Positions 1 to 9,559 of a stretch of DNA of 64,000 nt are shown one piece after another. The notes under the pieces are model-generated. The model saw only the letters and a list, made by a program, of their open reading frames with translations. It had not been told where the DNA came from and ran no database searches. Source of the DNA: Geobacter sp. DSM 9736 (GTDB lineage: Bacteria > Desulfobacterota > Desulfuromonadia > Geobacterales > Geobacteraceae); the NCBI RefSeq assembly GCF_900187405.1, contig NZ_LT896716.1, forward strand, positions 558,001-622,000, in the 5' to 3' direction. The translations under genes and the position numbers were made by a program. Every line of letters starts with the position of its first letter. The stretch's first letter is position 1.

Positions 1-1
1 T

Positions 2-208
2 CGGATCGTCCGCCCGGGTGGCGTGGTTGCCGTGATTCACTGGAATTACGACCCTTCCACGCCGCGGGGGCCGGCAATGGAGATACGGCCGAAGCCGGAA
101 CAATGCATTTCGTGGGGAGTGGCTGTGGGGTTCGACCGTGAAAACATCATCTCTTTCCATCTCCCGCCGTATCATTACGGCCTGCTTTTCAGAAAAAGCA
201 GTCGCTGA
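2..208 (+). CDS. C-terminal end of a SAM-dependent methyltransferase (partial, 5' end outside window)
   Basis: An open frame runs in from the left edge and stops at 206-208. The visible 68 residues begin RIVRPGGVVAVIHWNYD, the late beta-strand region of class I SAM methyltransferases (the xxLKPGG-hxVxxW pattern of UbiE/Methyltransf_11-like proteins), and end with a PPYHYGL segment. The N-terminal SAM-binding motifs lie outside the window, so the substrate cannot be named. It ends 9 bp before cysT and may be co-transcribed with it. An internal ATG start at 23-25 or 77-79 would cut the conserved strand, so the frame is read as a continuation of an upstream gene. Confidence 0.7.
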   Translation, partial: RIVRPGGVVAVIHWNYDPSTPRGPAMEIRPKPEQCISWGVAVGFDRENIISFHLPPYHYGLLFRKSSR

Positions 209-217
209 GGTCTCGAC

Positions 218-1045
218 ATGGCGAAAAAATCACCGTCTTCCGTTCTTCCGGGTTTCGGCCCGACAATGGGGTACACGATATTCTATCTCAGCATCATCGT
301 GCTCATACCTCTTTCCGCCCTCGTTATCAAGAGCGCCGGACTCTCCTGGAGTGACTTTGTCGAAGCTGTCGCCTCACCCCGCGTTATCGCATCCTACAGG
401 GTGACGTTCGGGGCCGCACTCCTGGCTGCCCTCGTCAATGCCGTTTTCGGCGTTCTCGTGGCGTGGGTGTTGGCCCGGTACCACTTTCCGGGGAAGCGGC
501 TCGTCGATGCGCTCGTCGATCTTCCTTTCGCACTCCCCACCGCCGTTGCCGGGATAACGCTTGCGACCGTATATTCACCCAACGGCTGGATCGGGCGCTA
601 CCTCGACCCCCTCGGAATCAAGGTTGCGTTCACGCCCCTTGGCATTCTCGTTGCCATGACGTTCATAGGGCTTCCTTTCGTGGTGCGGACCGTACAGCCG
701 GTGATCGAGGAAATGGAGAGCGAGATCGAGGAGGCTTCCGCCTGCCTCGGGGCGAGCCGCTGGCAGACCTTCAGCCGCGTGTTGTTCCCGCTTCTGCTCC
801 CATCGATCCTGACCGGATTCGCTCTCGCATTCGCGCGCGCGGTGGGGGAGTATGGGTCGATCATCTTCATTGCCGGCAACATGCCGATGGTTTCGGAGAT
901 AACGCCTCTCATCATAATCACCAAGCTGGAGCAGTACGACTATCAAGGGGCGACGGCGGTGGCGTCGGTGATGCTGGGGGCGTCGTTTCTGTTGCTGCTC
1001 GTCATCAACCTGCTGCAACGGTGGAGTCGCAGGTTTGCGGAGTAG
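218..1045 (+). CDS. cysT: Sulfate/thiosulfate ABC transporter permease CysT
   Basis: One of two inner-membrane permeases of the CysTWA importer, which brings sulfate or thiosulfate across the cytoplasmic membrane. The 275-residue protein has the usual length and about six hydrophobic segments. The cytoplasmic EAA loop that docks with the ATPase is visible near residues 165-190 (EEASACLGASRWQTF). GEYGSIIFI near the C-terminus is typical of sulfate permeases. An SD-like GAGGTC lies just upstream of the ATG. cysW and cysA follow, but only after a 436-bp gap holding repeat DNA. No periplasmic sulfate-binding protein gene is visible immediately upstream. The family call is strong; sulfate versus molybdate specificity rests on similarity and on the cysW/cysA partners. 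Confidence 0.9.
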   Translation: MAKKSPSSVLPGFGPTMGYTIFYLSIIVLIPLSALVIKSAGLSWSDFVEAVASPRVIASYRVTFGAALLAALVNAVFGVLVAWVLARYHFPGKRLVDALVDLPFALPTAVAGITLATVYSPNGWIGRYLDPLGIKVAFTPLGILVAMTFIGLPFVVRTVQPVIEEMESEIEEASACLGASRWQTFSRVLFPLLLPSILTGFALAFARAVGEYGSIIFIAGNMPMVSEITPLIIITKLEQYDYQGATAVASVMLGASFLLLLVINLLQRWSRRFAE

Positions 1046-1050
1046 TGGAT

Positions 1051-1177
1051 GGTTGCGCTCATCTTCCGCCCATCTTCGCTTCGCACTCGATCGCGCGATC
1101 CTCGACGTAGCTCCGCTACGCCTGCGGTCTCGCTCACTCGGTGCAAAACGAATCTGGCCGAAATCTGCGCGCAATAA
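1051..1177. repeat. Imperfect hairpin repeat between cysT and cysW
   Basis: The two outer arms are inverted copies: GCGCTCATCTTCCGCCCATC near 1056 pairs with the complement of the stretch ending near 1172. The centre (about 1100-1125) holds TCGACGTAG-CTC-CGCTACGCC, the same core as the hairpin repeats at 41.9, 56.2 and 58.1 kb. It has no coding potential and separates two genes of one transporter. Confidence 0.65.
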
Positions 1178-1481
1178 GGTTTAACCACACAAGATGAACC
1201 AGGAGCTTTAGCTGTTGGCGGTTCCGAGGAGATGGTGGAGGCTCGGTAGTGGAGGGAAAAGCCGGAGCTACGAGCGGACGCCGCCGAGCGTTGAGCGGAG
1301 GCTGCGAGGTAAGTGTTAGCGTAGAGCGCGGTGAAGCGGGCGTCGGTGCAGGTCCGCAGCTCCGGGTCGACCTGAACGAACGAGAATCCGCCATCTCCGC
1401 CTCCGGCGCCAAGTCAAAGAATTATGAGTCTTCGCCATCTCCGTCCTCCGCCGAGTCGAGGGTTGAAGTGAAAGAACGAAA
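1178..1481. other. Non-coding gap upstream of cysW
   Basis: GC-rich, with imperfect inverted segments (GAGATGGTGGAGGCTCGG at about 1229 against the complement of CCGCCATCTCCGCCTCCGGC at about 1389). An open frame at 1249-1497 has low-complexity composition (Ser, Arg, Gly, Glu) and no recognisable domain, so it is not called as a gene. No clear promoter was found. Confidence 0.5.
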
Positions 1482-2330
1482 GTGGGGTTTGAAGTGAAAG
1501 CAAACAGACCGAAAGAACTGACCGAACCGGCGGTAATCCGCTGGCTTCTCACCGCGGTGGCGCTTCTGTTCCTGGGGCTGATTCTTTTCCTTCCGCTGGC
1601 GGCGGTATTCAGTCAGGCATTCGAGAAGGGGTGGGATACCTACGTTGCCGCACTGCGGGAGCCGGACACCCTGTCGGCCATCAAGCTGACGCTCGTCACG
1701 GCGGCGGTGGCGGTTCCTCTCAACCTCTTTTTCGGGGTTGTAGCTGCGTGGGCCATCGCCAAATTCACGTTTCGGGGGAAGCAGTTTCTCATCACGCTCA
1801 TCGATTTGCCGTTTTCCGTGTCGCCGGTCATCTCCGGCCTCATCTACGTGCTCCTCTTCGGGCTCCAGGGGTGGCTCGGACCCTGGCTTTCGGCGCACGA
1901 CATCAAGATCATTTTCGCCGTGCCGGGGATCATCCTTGCCACCATCTTCGTCACCTTTCCTTTCGTAGCCCGTGAGCTGATCCCGCTTATGGAGGCCCAG
2001 GGGAAAGAGGAGGAAGAGGCCGCCATGGTGCTGGGTGCTACGGGGCTGCAGACCTTTTTCCGTGTGACCCTTCCCAATATCCGCTGGGGCATCATCTATG
2101 GGGTAATCCTCTGCAACGCCCGGGCCATGGGGGAATTCGGTGCCGTCTCCGTCGTTTCGGGCCACATCCGGGGGAGCACCAACACAATCCCCCTCCATGT
2201 CGAGATCCTCTACAACGAATACAACTACACGGCTGCCTTTGCGGTGGCTTCGCTGCTTGCCTTTCTCGCTCTCGTGACGCTCGGCGTCAAGACCGTGGCT
2301 GAATGGAAGATGAAGGAGAACCTGTCATGA
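1482..2330 (+). CDS. cysW: Sulfate/thiosulfate ABC transporter permease CysW
   Basis: Second inner-membrane permease of the sulfate importer, partner of CysT. It is 282 residues, the usual length, with about six membrane segments starting near residues 20-42. The EAA loop ([19 protein letters not shown]) lies around residues 170-190. [19 protein letters not shown] matches the conserved CysW C-terminal region. The stop overlaps the cysA start (ATGA), so the two are translationally coupled. The upstream gap contains a hairpin repeat, so cysW-cysA may have its own promoter or depend on read-through from cysT. Confidence 0.9.
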   Translation: MGFEVKANRPKELTEPAVIRWLLTAVALLFLGLILFLPLAAVFSQAFEKGWDTYVAALREPDTLSAIKLTLVTAAVAVPLNLFFGVVAAWAIAKFTFRGKQFLITLIDLPFSVSPVISGLIYVLLFGLQGWLGPWLSAHDIKIIFAVPGIILATIFVTFPFVARELIPLMEAQGKEEEEAAMVLGATGLQTFFRVTLPNIRWGIIYGVILCNARAMGEFGAVSVVSGHIRGSTNTIPLHVEILYNEYNYTAAFAVASLLAFLALVTLGVKTVAEWKMKENLS

Positions 2331-3397
2331 GTATCGCAATCGAAGGGGTCAACAAGCATTTCGGCGTGTTCCACGCTCTCAAGGATGTCACTCTCACCAT
2401 CCCGTCGGGGGAGCTCGTGGCGCTCCTCGGGCCTTCCGGGTCGGGAAAGACGACGCTTCTGCGTATGATAGCCGGACTCGATTCCGCCGACAGCGGGAGG
2501 ATCCTTTTCAACGGAGAGGATACAACGAAGCGCCACGTGCGGGAGCGCCAGGTCGGGTTCGTGTTTCAGCACTACGCGCTGTTCCGCCACATGACGGTCT
2601 TCGAGAACGTTGCCTTCGGCCTTAAGGTCCGCGCCCGTTCAGCAAGACCCCCGAACGGGGAGATCAGGGAGAGGGTGATGAACCTCCTTCGGCTCGTTCA
2701 GCTCGAAGTGCTGGCGGACCGCTACCCTGCGCAGCTCTCGGGTGGGCAGCGCCAGCGGATAGCGCTCGCGCGGGCTCTCGCGGTCGAGCCCCAGGTTCTC
2801 CTCCTCGACGAGCCGTTCGGCGCCCTCGACGCCAAGGTGCGTGCGGAGCTTCGCCGCTGGCTGCGCCAACTCCACGACGAGATCCACGTGACGAGCGTCT
2901 TCGTCACCCACGACCAGGAGGAGGCCCTCGAGGTGGCCGACAGGGTCGTCGTGATGAACGAAGGGCGCGTCGAGCAGATGGGGACCCCCGACGAGGTGTA
3001 CGAGCACCCGGCGAACCCCTTCGTCCTCAACTTTCTCGGAAACGTCAATCTCTTCCACGGCCGGGTCCATAACGGACAGGCTACCCTCGGCGGGATGACT
3101 CTGGAGGCGCCGGAACACTTCGGAGCCGAGAATACTCCGGCCGTCGGGTACGTCCGCTCCCACGACATCGTCGTAGAGCGACTCCCTTCCGATGATTCGA
3201 GCCTGGAGGCGGAGGTGGTGCATATCCAGGCGGTGGGTCCGTCGGTCCGGGTAGAGCTTTCGCTTCGCGAAACTACTGAAACCATGGAGGCTGAGCTCAC
3301 TCGGGAAGCGTACCAGGAACTCGCTCTCGAGAAGGGGGAACAGGTTTTCGTCAGACCGCGGAAGGTGAGGGTTTTCGTGGAGGATTATCAGATTTAG
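2327..3397 (+). CDS. cysA: Sulfate/thiosulfate ABC transporter ATP-binding protein CysA
   Basis: Cytoplasmic ATPase that drives the CysTW permease. The ATG at 2327 overlaps the cysW stop, giving 356 residues; an in-frame ATG at 2303 lies inside cysW. Walker [10 protein letters not shown] is at residues 35-43, the ABC signature LSGGQ at 137-141, Walker B VLLLDEP at 157-163, and the switch histidine in [10 protein letters not shown] around 191-200. The C-terminal ~110 residues form a TOBE-type regulatory domain. A strong hairpin terminator follows the gene, ending the cys unit. The family is certain; the sulfate assignment relies on the CysT/CysW partners. Confidence 0.92.
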   Translation: MSIAIEGVNKHFGVFHALKDVTLTIPSGELVALLGPSGSGKTTLLRMIAGLDSADSGRILFNGEDTTKRHVRERQVGFVFQHYALFRHMTVFENVAFGLKVRARSARPPNGEIRERVMNLLRLVQLEVLADRYPAQLSGGQRQRIALARALAVEPQVLLLDEPFGALDAKVRAELRRWLRQLHDEIHVTSVFVTHDQEEALEVADRVVVMNEGRVEQMGTPDEVYEHPANPFVLNFLGNVNLFHGRVHNGQATLGGMTLEAPEHFGAENTPAVGYVRSHDIVVERLPSDDSSLEAEVVHIQAVGPSVRVELSLRETTETMEAELTREAYQELALEKGEQVFVRPRKVRVFVEDYQI

Positions 3398-3448
3398 GAA
3401 AGAGGTTTGGGACTGATGGCTGGCGGAGGCTTTCGTAGATAAGGTACG

Positions 3449-3486
3449 CAAGGCACCTCTACAAAGCGGTGCCTTGTCTCTTTTTC
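3449..3486 (+). terminator. Intrinsic terminator between convergent cysA and the YjbH-like gene
   Basis: CAAGGCACC (3449-3457) pairs with GGTGCCTTG (3468-3476), followed by TCTCTTTTT. It lies downstream of cysA and just past the end of the minus-strand gene. Confidence 0.8.
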
Positions 3487-3498
3487 AGCATCTTCCAC

Positions 3499-5598
3499 TT
3501 ACTTCTTCTCAGTAAAGGTGACGTACGCTTCCCGAAGTCTCAACAGATGTTTCCTGATGTAGGATTCGCTCAATCTGTCCTTGTTGTAGAATACACGCTC
3601 CAGGTTAAAAGCCGTTTCTGGCCGAATGCCGATTGGCGTTCCCAGAAAATTCAGACTGCCTTCTCCCGCTATCTCCGTTTCCTGCTCGTAGCTGAAATTC
3701 TCGGTGCCCCGCACCTGCACCAGTCGTGGCTTCATGTCCCGCCGCGGCGTCAGAGGGATTTCGAGCTGGATGCCTCCGGCCTGATGAGACCTTCCGTCGG
3801 CTGCTTCAGAGTTCTTGTAGAAGACGGTGATTGCGGTGTCTCCGAAGAACCGTTTCAACTCCACTACCGCCCCCCTGTCTTCTGGGAAGAATTTTCCCGC
3901 TGTTCCTTCCAGGCATGTATCGAATTGAGAGAAGTAGTACCTGTATCCAGCAAGGTACGATTCCATTCGTCTGCTTCCTCTGGCGTTCTCGCCGTAAAGC
4001 TGGATCAGCCTGAAGCGGTGCTTTCCTGCGCCGGGTGTCCACATCGCCTCGTTGAGGGTGCCGTAAAGGTTGTGCACCACCATCCCCGCCCCCAGGTTGA
4101 GCATCAGCGTGGACACCGGCTTGAGCGCCTGGAAAAGCATGAGGCGGTCCAGCTGACTGTCTTTGCGATCGTTGCGGAACGCTCTTCCTGTATCGAAATT
4201 CCGGCTCCATGTAAGAGGGATGTCCGCTCGTGCATCAATTACTCCACCCTTCCAGGTGTTGATGAAGAGTTCGGGTTTGAGCGACAGAAGGTAATCAAAA
4301 GAGCTCACTTCCGTTCCCAGGTACGTTCTGAGCCCTGGCTGGATCATTAGGCTTGAGGTGAGCCAGGATGGGTTGCCGGGGCTGGTGTATTGTACGTCAC
4401 CATCTTCCTCAATTTCCGGAGTCACCTTCAGGGAACTCTGGAGTCTTCCGGGGGAAGCGCTTTTCATAAAGGAGGCAAACGCTTCCAGAGGTGCCGAAAT
4501 CTGGAGAATGCATATCCCTTTTTTCTTTACGATGAGACGCAGGGTCGAGAATCCTGCAGGAACAATATCCGTTGTGGTTCCTAGAACAACGCCGAGTCCA
4601 TCGAGCTCGTTGTGGTTGAAAATGTTGTTTTCATATTCCACTACCAGTAGATCCGATCCACGTGTACCGACACGCACGTTCTGAAAGCCGTATTCGGTAA
4701 GCCGCGCCTGGAGGTTTGCAGCTGTCCCAAAGTGTGCTGACGGGGCTGCGTCTGTAGAGGGTGTGGTTATCTCGGTGGTGGGAACTGCTGAGATTTCCGG
4801 GGGGTGGGCTGCGGGTGTCTGGGGTAGCGGCTTGAGTGCGGCTGCGCTTTTTGTCCGGTCGGTTCCGATGGGGAACTGCATTCCGATTGCAAAGTCCGGA
4901 CGCTCCGGACGGTGGCTGAAATTTGTTTTGGCGGTGATCTGAAGGTTCACCGGGTACCCGAAAAGGTGGGGTGTAACCAGGCGCAGCCCCCCATGGAACT
5001 CCTCTGCGTCGTACTCGCCGATACCATACAGCCAGTCAAAGGCTTTGGCCTCTATGCCGCCGAAGAATCCCTCCATTCTGTCAGGGCCCGTGCCGTATCC
5101 CGCTGTCAGACGCAGTATCGACACCTGTTTGCTGGCGACTCCGTACCAGGTGTTGAGTTTCTTCGCATCGTGCTGATCCTTCTTTCCGCCAGTCACATCC
5201 TGAACACCCAGTGCCAGTTGAGGAAGCCAGCTATCCTCCGGTATAAAAGGCATCTTCAGCTTGGCGTTCCCCGAAAGATCCGAGATGTACCGTGATGTGT
5301 CACTAGGTGCTTCCGTAAAGCGGGCTGTCAATTCGAGAAAGGGAAGGAGGCCGAAGGATACGAGATAGTTGTCCTGATGGTCGATAGCACCGCGCCACTT
5401 GCGTTCTTTCTGGTTTGAATAGAGAAGGTATACCTTTCCCTCCTCCGTCACTTCGGCAGTGGGTATGTTCAGGAGCCCGGTGAAGCCCTGCATTGACAGG
5501 GCGTTGTGGAATTCCTCTGCTTTCGGTTCGGTAGTGTTGAGAAAGAAAACTGTGAAGGATAGAAAGCAGAGCAGTATCCGCAACAGATCGATCTTCAT
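3499..5598 (-). CDS. YjbH/GfcD-family outer-membrane protein (DUF940-like)
   Basis: A 699-residue protein. Residues 1-28 look like a signal peptide (MKIDLLRILLCFLSFTVFFL then a small-residue stretch). GFTGLLNIPTAEVTEEG near residues 38-55 is the hallmark start of the YjbH family, and alternating beta-rich segments follow to the C-terminus, as expected for an outer-membrane barrel. A Pro/Thr/Ala-rich linker near residues 250-285 separates two halves. YjbH/GfcD proteins are linked to exopolysaccharide secretion in enterobacteria. Here the gene stands alone, without the gfcA-C or polysaccharide synthesis partners, so the exported polymer is unknown. The family call is likely and the function inferred. 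Confidence 0.7.
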   Translation of the reverse strand: MKIDLLRILLCFLSFTVFFLNTTEPKAEEFHNALSMQGFTGLLNIPTAEVTEEGKVYLLYSNQKERKWRGAIDHQDNYLVSFGLLPFLELTARFTEAPSDTSRYISDLSGNAKLKMPFIPEDSWLPQLALGVQDVTGGKKDQHDAKKLNTWYGVASKQVSILRLTAGYGTGPDRMEGFFGGIEAKAFDWLYGIGEYDAEEFHGGLRLVTPHLFGYPVNLQITAKTNFSHRPERPDFAIGMQFPIGTDRTKSAAALKPLPQTPAAHPPEISAVPTTEITTPSTDAAPSAHFGTAANLQARLTEYGFQNVRVGTRGSDLLVVEYENNIFNHNELDGLGVVLGTTTDIVPAGFSTLRLIVKKKGICILQISAPLEAFASFMKSASPGRLQSSLKVTPEIEEDGDVQYTSPGNPSWLTSSLMIQPGLRTYLGTEVSSFDYLLSLKPELFINTWKGGVIDARADIPLTWSRNFDTGRAFRNDRKDSQLDRLMLFQALKPVSTLMLNLGAGMVVHNLYGTLNEAMWTPGAGKHRFRLIQLYGENARGSRRMESYLAGYRYYFSQFDTCLEGTAGKFFPEDRGAVVELKRFFGDTAITVFYKNSEAADGRSHQAGGIQLEIPLTPRRDMKPRLVQVRGTENFSYEQETEIAGEGSLNFLGTPIGIRPETAFNLERVFYNKDRLSESYIRKHLLRLREAYVTFTEKK

Positions 5599-5779
5599 GA
5601 CAGGTCCTTAGCCCCGGTTTATTAACATGGCTTATTGGCGGGCACTATTGCACAAGAGGAGCCCAAAATCAAGTCGGGTCAGTACCCGGTGAGCAATCAT
5701 ATCTGCCGTTAAGGAGTCTCTTTCAGAAGAACCATGTAGGCGCTCGGCAGATGATGGAAGTGCCGTATGAAACCCGGTA

Positions 5780-5806
5780 TCAAGTTGTACTGGTAGCCGC
5801 CGATAC
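5780..5806 (+). promoter_or_regulatory. Candidate sigma-28 (FliA) promoter for the HDOD/HD-GYP signalling operon
   Basis: TCAA (5780-5783), 15 bp, then GCCGATAC (5799-5806). The flagellar sigma-28 consensus is TAAA-N15-GCCGATAA, so there is one mismatch in each half and exact spacing. It lies 37 bp before the start at 5843. Confidence 0.5.
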
Positions 5807-5842
5807 GATACACACGAAAAAAAGTACTGTATGTGGGGATCG

Positions 5843-6172
5843 ATGGGAAAGGTTCTTCTCGACAACCTGAAGGCAGGAATGGTGCTTGCGAGCGATGTCC
5901 ACGACCGCACCGGTCGGTTGCTGCTCGGTGCCGGTTCGGAGCTTTCCGAGAAGCATCTTCACATCTTCCGCACATGGGGGGTCGCGGAGGTCGAGATTAC
6001 CGGCGTTGATACCGCCGATAGCACCTCGATTCTCCCCTCCGATGTAACACAGGAAGAGCTTGAGGCGGCCGAACGGGAACTTGCACCCCTTTTTCGCCTG
6101 GCGGGGGGACATCCCGCCATGAGGGAACTTCTGCGCCTGGCAGCGATACGGAGGGTTCTGCATGTCCGGTGA
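5843..6172 (+). CDS. Small conserved protein at the head of the HDOD signalling operon
   Basis: 109 residues from the ATG at 5843; an ATG at 5831 adds four residues and is less well placed. The N-terminus (GKVLLDNLKAGMVLASDVHDRTGRLLL) resembles the short beta-rich module (DUF3391-like) found in front of HD-GYP proteins, where a LxxGMxLxxDVxD-GxxLL pattern is common. The C-terminal part (about 65-105) is helical and acidic. It overlaps the HDOD gene by 11 bp, so the two are probably translated together. A role as a partner or detached domain of the downstream HDOD/HD-GYP proteins is inferred; no catalytic motif is visible. Confidence 0.6.
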   Translation: MGKVLLDNLKAGMVLASDVHDRTGRLLLGAGSELSEKHLHIFRTWGVAEVEITGVDTADSTSILPSDVTQEELEAAERELAPLFRLAGGHPAMRELLRLAAIRRVLHVR

Positions 6173-7025
6173 TGCAGCAATATCGGTCGAATCCGTTGTA
6201 GAGCAGACCAAGACTGTATACTCTCTCCCCTTTTTCTACGAACGCCTCAACGAGACGATAAACCACCCCCGCAGTTCCATCGCCGACATTGCAAAGATCA
6301 TGACGGAGGATCAGGGGCTTACCGCCCGGATACTCAAGCTGGCTAACAGCCCGATGTTCGGCTACTACTCAAAGGTCGACTCTATCAGCAAGGCCCTTAC
6401 GATCATCGGGACTCAGCAGTTGCGGGACCTTGCCCTTGCCGGTTCGGTAATAAAGCTGTTCCGCGGGATCCCGGAAGAACTGATAAGCATGGCTTCCTTC
6501 TGGCAGCACAGCATTGCTTGCGGCATCGTCGCCCGTTGCCTGGCTGCCTATCTGCGGGAGAGCAACGTAGAGAGGTTTTTCGTCGCCGGCATTCTTCATG
6601 ACGTGGGGCAGCTAGCGATGTGCACGACTATCCCCGAGACGGTGCGGGACATCTTCGAGACCAGCCGAAAGACAGAGAAGCTTTATCATGTTGCGGAGTA
6701 CGAATGGCTTGGCTTTGATCACTCCGAAGTAGGTGGTGCACTTTTTCGCGCATGGAAGATCCCGTCCAGCATCATAGAGCCGGTAGCCTGTCACCATGCG
6801 CCGTGCAGGGCCGCCACATTTCCGTTGGAAGCCGCCGTGATCCACTTGTCCGACATAATCTGCCAGGGGATCGGATTCGGCCACAGCGCCGAATGGTTTG
6901 TTTGCAGTCTGGATGAGAATGCTTGGAACAGGCTGGGGATGCCGGTGAGCGTACTTTCGACGGTCCTGAAACAGGCCGAGCCGCAGATCGAAGAGACGTT
7001 TTCGATTCTGACGGAGGACCAATGA
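6162..7025 (+). CDS. HDOD domain protein
   Basis: 287 residues, almost wholly one HDOD domain (a catalytically inactive relative of HD phosphohydrolases used as a scaffold in bacterial signalling). Typical segments are [21 protein letters not shown] (about residues 22-42), the [17 protein letters not shown] helix pair (46-64), [11 protein letters not shown] (about 142-152) and a late CHHAP motif. The gene overlaps its neighbours on both sides (11 bp upstream, ATGA with the kinase downstream). Stand-alone HDOD proteins in this lineage often sit in motility or c-di-GMP circuits, which fits the kinase and HD-GYP genes that follow. The target is unknown. Confidence 0.85.
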   Translation: MSGDAAISVESVVEQTKTVYSLPFFYERLNETINHPRSSIADIAKIMTEDQGLTARILKLANSPMFGYYSKVDSISKALTIIGTQQLRDLALAGSVIKLFRGIPEELISMASFWQHSIACGIVARCLAAYLRESNVERFFVAGILHDVGQLAMCTTIPETVRDIFETSRKTEKLYHVAEYEWLGFDHSEVGGALFRAWKIPSSIIEPVACHHAPCRAATFPLEAAVIHLSDIICQGIGFGHSAEWFVCSLDENAWNRLGMPVSVLSTVLKQAEPQIEETFSILTEDQ

Positions 7026-9559
7026 CCGGCGAGGGCGCTTCTACCTCCGTCCAATTCCTCCAGGAGCGTGTCGAGTACCTGGAGGAGATGAATCGCAGGT
7101 ACATGTCGATACTCGACATGCTCACCTCCAGCGGCGACTATCATGGCGAACTCGCCCGCGCCCAGGATACTCCCGGAATATTTCACGCCACCCTGAACCA
7201 GGTGCGCCGCCTTCTTCCTTTCGGTACCATGGGATGTTTGGAATCCCTTGATGACGGAAGCTTCGACCTTTCGGCCTGTTTACCGGAAGATTGCAGTGAG
7301 TCGCTGCAGCAGGAGGTGGATCGGAAGATACTGGACGGCACTTTCGCGTGGGCCCTCAACCGTAACCAGGCTATTCTTCTTCCGCTGGACGACAGCCGAA
7401 ACCTGCTTCTGCACGTAATAGCGACACGTTCGCGGATTCGCGGAATGTTCGCCGGTATTCTTCCCCAGGCATCTGCATCGGTGGACGCCGCTGCGCTCAA
7501 TGCCCTTTCCATAGTCTTCTATACGTGCTCTCATGCCCTCGAAAGCACCATGCTTTATAATCTCCTTCGCCAGAATATGGTCAACCTGGAGGAACGTGTA
7601 GAGGAGCGGACGCGCGAGCTCGAAGTGGCGCGTCGTCAGGCTGAGGCGGCCAATACCGCAAAAAGCGAGTTCCTTGCAAACATGAGCCATGAGATCCGGA
7701 CGCCGATGAACGGTGTTATCGGAATGACTGAACTACTTCTCGAAGGGGGACTTCCACCTGAGCAGGAGCGGCAGTATCTTCGGATCATCAAGGATTCGGC
7801 TGACAATCTGATGCTCATCATAAATGACCTCCTTGACCTTTCAAAGATAGAGGCGGGTAAGCTGGAGCTGGACAAAGCGCCCTTCATGCTCCGCACGACG
7901 GTAGGAAGCCTTCTGCGATGCCTTGCGGCGCGGGCGGGACAGAAGGGTGTCGAACTAGTCTTCACCCCCGAGGCGGCTGTTCCGGACCGGTTGATAGGCG
8001 ACGGCGCACGGCTTCGCCAGGTGCTGATAAACCTCGTCGGAAATGCCATAAAGTTCAGCGACAGGGGGGAGATCGAGACGTCCGTCAGGGTTGCGGAGAG
8101 CGAAGGCAGCCTTCGTCTCCACTTCTCCGTTACGGACCAGGGCATCGGTATCGCTCCGGAAGCCTGCTCACGTATATTCAACGTCTTCGAGCAGGCGGAT
8201 TCCTCCACTGCAAAGAGCTTCGGCGGGACAGGGCTAGGGTTGGCGATCTGCAGGCGGCTCGTGGAGTTGATGGGGGGGGAGATATGGGTCGAGAGCCGGG
8301 TCGGTGTCGGGAGCACCTTTCATTTCACCGTCACCGTGGAGCCGGAAGAATGCTGTACCTCTGATGGCATCGTCACTACTGTGCAGGGGAAACGGGTACT
8401 TGTCGCCGACAGAACGGGACAGAACCGGAACATGCTCGCCTCCTTCATGACAGGCTGGGGGATGTGTCCGTTAACGGCCGGGAGCATAGCGGAGGTGATG
8501 CATGCCGTACAACAGCACCGGGAGTCCCTCGATCTCGTTCTCATAGATCTGCAGTTGCCTGGAGTGGAGCAGCTTGATGCATTGTGGGACCGGGTGAACC
8601 TGCCGATGATCCTTATGGGTAGCGCAGCTAATGCAGGGAGAGGAGAGACGCTTCAGCGGCGGAAATGCTCGGCGTACCTGGCGAAACCAATCGTTCATGA
8701 CGAACTGCGCGAGACCCTGGAAATGCTCTTTTCGAAGGGGGACGAGGCACAACTTTTACCCGAGTCGGACCGCTCCGGCCATCAGTTGCCCTCGTTATCC
8801 ATCCTGGTGGCTGATGATGTTGAAGCAAATCGTGAGCTGGCAAGAGCAATACTGGAGAAGAACGGACATCGTGTGACTCTTGTTCCCAGCGGTCGGGAGG
8901 CCATCGAAGTGACTGAGACCATAGACTTCGATGTAGTGCTTATGGACGTACAGATGCCGGAAGTCGACGGCCTTGAGGCCACCAGAACCATCAGGCGGCG
9001 TGAGGCCGGCAACGGTGGACATCTCCCCATTCTTGCATTGACGGCGTACGCAGCGAGGGATGACAGGGAAAAATGCATCGCAGCAGGTATGGACGGTTAT
9101 GTGTCCAAACCCTTCAAGGCGGAGGAGTTGCTGAGCGCCGTAGCTTCGCACTGTGGCCGTTCAATTTCTCTTGTCGAGTCACCGCCGGTTGTTTCCAGAG
9201 AAGTTGAGGTCGAGGGGGAACATCTGGCCATATTCGACCGTTGTGGGCTGCTATCCCGCCTGGGCGGGCAGGAAACTCTTTTCCCCCGTTTTATCGGCCT
9301 GTTCCGGACAGGAGTCGCGGAACGATGGGAAAAGTTGTCGGAGGCCGCCCAGCGCAAGGACGGAGAAGAAATGCGGGTGCACAGCCATTCCATCAAGGGG
9401 GTTGCGGCCAACATCGGAGCCTCACGGGTTGCCGATGTGGCGAGTCGTATAGAGAAAGCGGTTCTCGCCAATGAACTGCCTGAAGCCTTGTCACTCCTTC
9501 CCGCACTCCGCAGCGAACTCGATGCGTTCGCGCGGGTTACCGAGGAGATCATGCCATGA
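7022..9559 (+). CDS. Hybrid sensor histidine kinase with two REC domains and an HPt domain
   Basis: 845 residues from the ATG at 7022, which overlaps the HDOD stop; an upstream in-frame ATG at 6923 lies inside HDOD. In order: a short coiled coil, a GAF-like sensor (about 45-175) with no membrane segment, a coiled coil, HisKA with the phospho-acceptor His223 in [10 protein letters not shown], HATPase ([19 protein letters not shown]), REC1 (LVLIDLQLP), REC2 ([21 protein letters not shown]) and HPt ([11 protein letters not shown]). REC1 has an altered acidic pocket ([10 protein letters not shown] instead of a DD pair) and may be degenerate. It is a soluble phosphorelay protein, probably passing phosphate to the downstream HD-GYP or stand-alone REC protein. 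Confidence 0.9.
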   Translation: MTGEGASTSVQFLQERVEYLEEMNRRYMSILDMLTSSGDYHGELARAQDTPGIFHATLNQVRRLLPFGTMGCLESLDDGSFDLSACLPEDCSESLQQEVDRKILDGTFAWALNRNQAILLPLDDSRNLLLHVIATRSRIRGMFAGILPQASASVDAAALNALSIVFYTCSHALESTMLYNLLRQNMVNLEERVEERTRELEVARRQAEAANTAKSEFLANMSHEIRTPMNGVIGMTELLLEGGLPPEQERQYLRIIKDSADNLMLIINDLLDLSKIEAGKLELDKAPFMLRTTVGSLLRCLAARAGQKGVELVFTPEAAVPDRLIGDGARLRQVLINLVGNAIKFSDRGEIETSVRVAESEGSLRLHFSVTDQGIGIAPEACSRIFNVFEQADSSTAKSFGGTGLGLAICRRLVELMGGEIWVESRVGVGSTFHFTVTVEPEECCTSDGIVTTVQGKRVLVADRTGQNRNMLASFMTGWGMCPLTAGSIAEVMHAVQQHRESLDLVLIDLQLPGVEQLDALWDRVNLPMILMGSAANAGRGETLQRRKCSAYLAKPIVHDELRETLEMLFSKGDEAQLLPESDRSGHQLPSLSILVADDVEANRELARAILEKNGHRVTLVPSGREAIEVTETIDFDVVLMDVQMPEVDGLEATRTIRRREAGNGGHLPILALTAYAARDDREKCIAAGMDGYVSKPFKAEELLSAVASHCGRSISLVESPPVVSREVEVEGEHLAIFDRCGLLSRLGGQETLFPRFIGLFRTGVAERWEKLSEAAQRKDGEEMRVHSHSIKGVAANIGASRVADVASRIEKAVLANELPEALSLLPALRSELDAFARVTEEIMP

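Noticed and set aside
1249..1497. 82-residue frame upstream of cysW
   Set aside because: Low-complexity composition, no domain, lies over repeat DNA.
3469..4350. 293-residue plus-strand frame
   Set aside because: Antisense to the YjbH-like gene; no domain, and the minus frame has a signal peptide and family match.
6923..7021. Upstream start for the hybrid kinase
   Set aside because: It would lie inside the HDOD gene; the ATG at 7022 forms the usual ATGA overlap.
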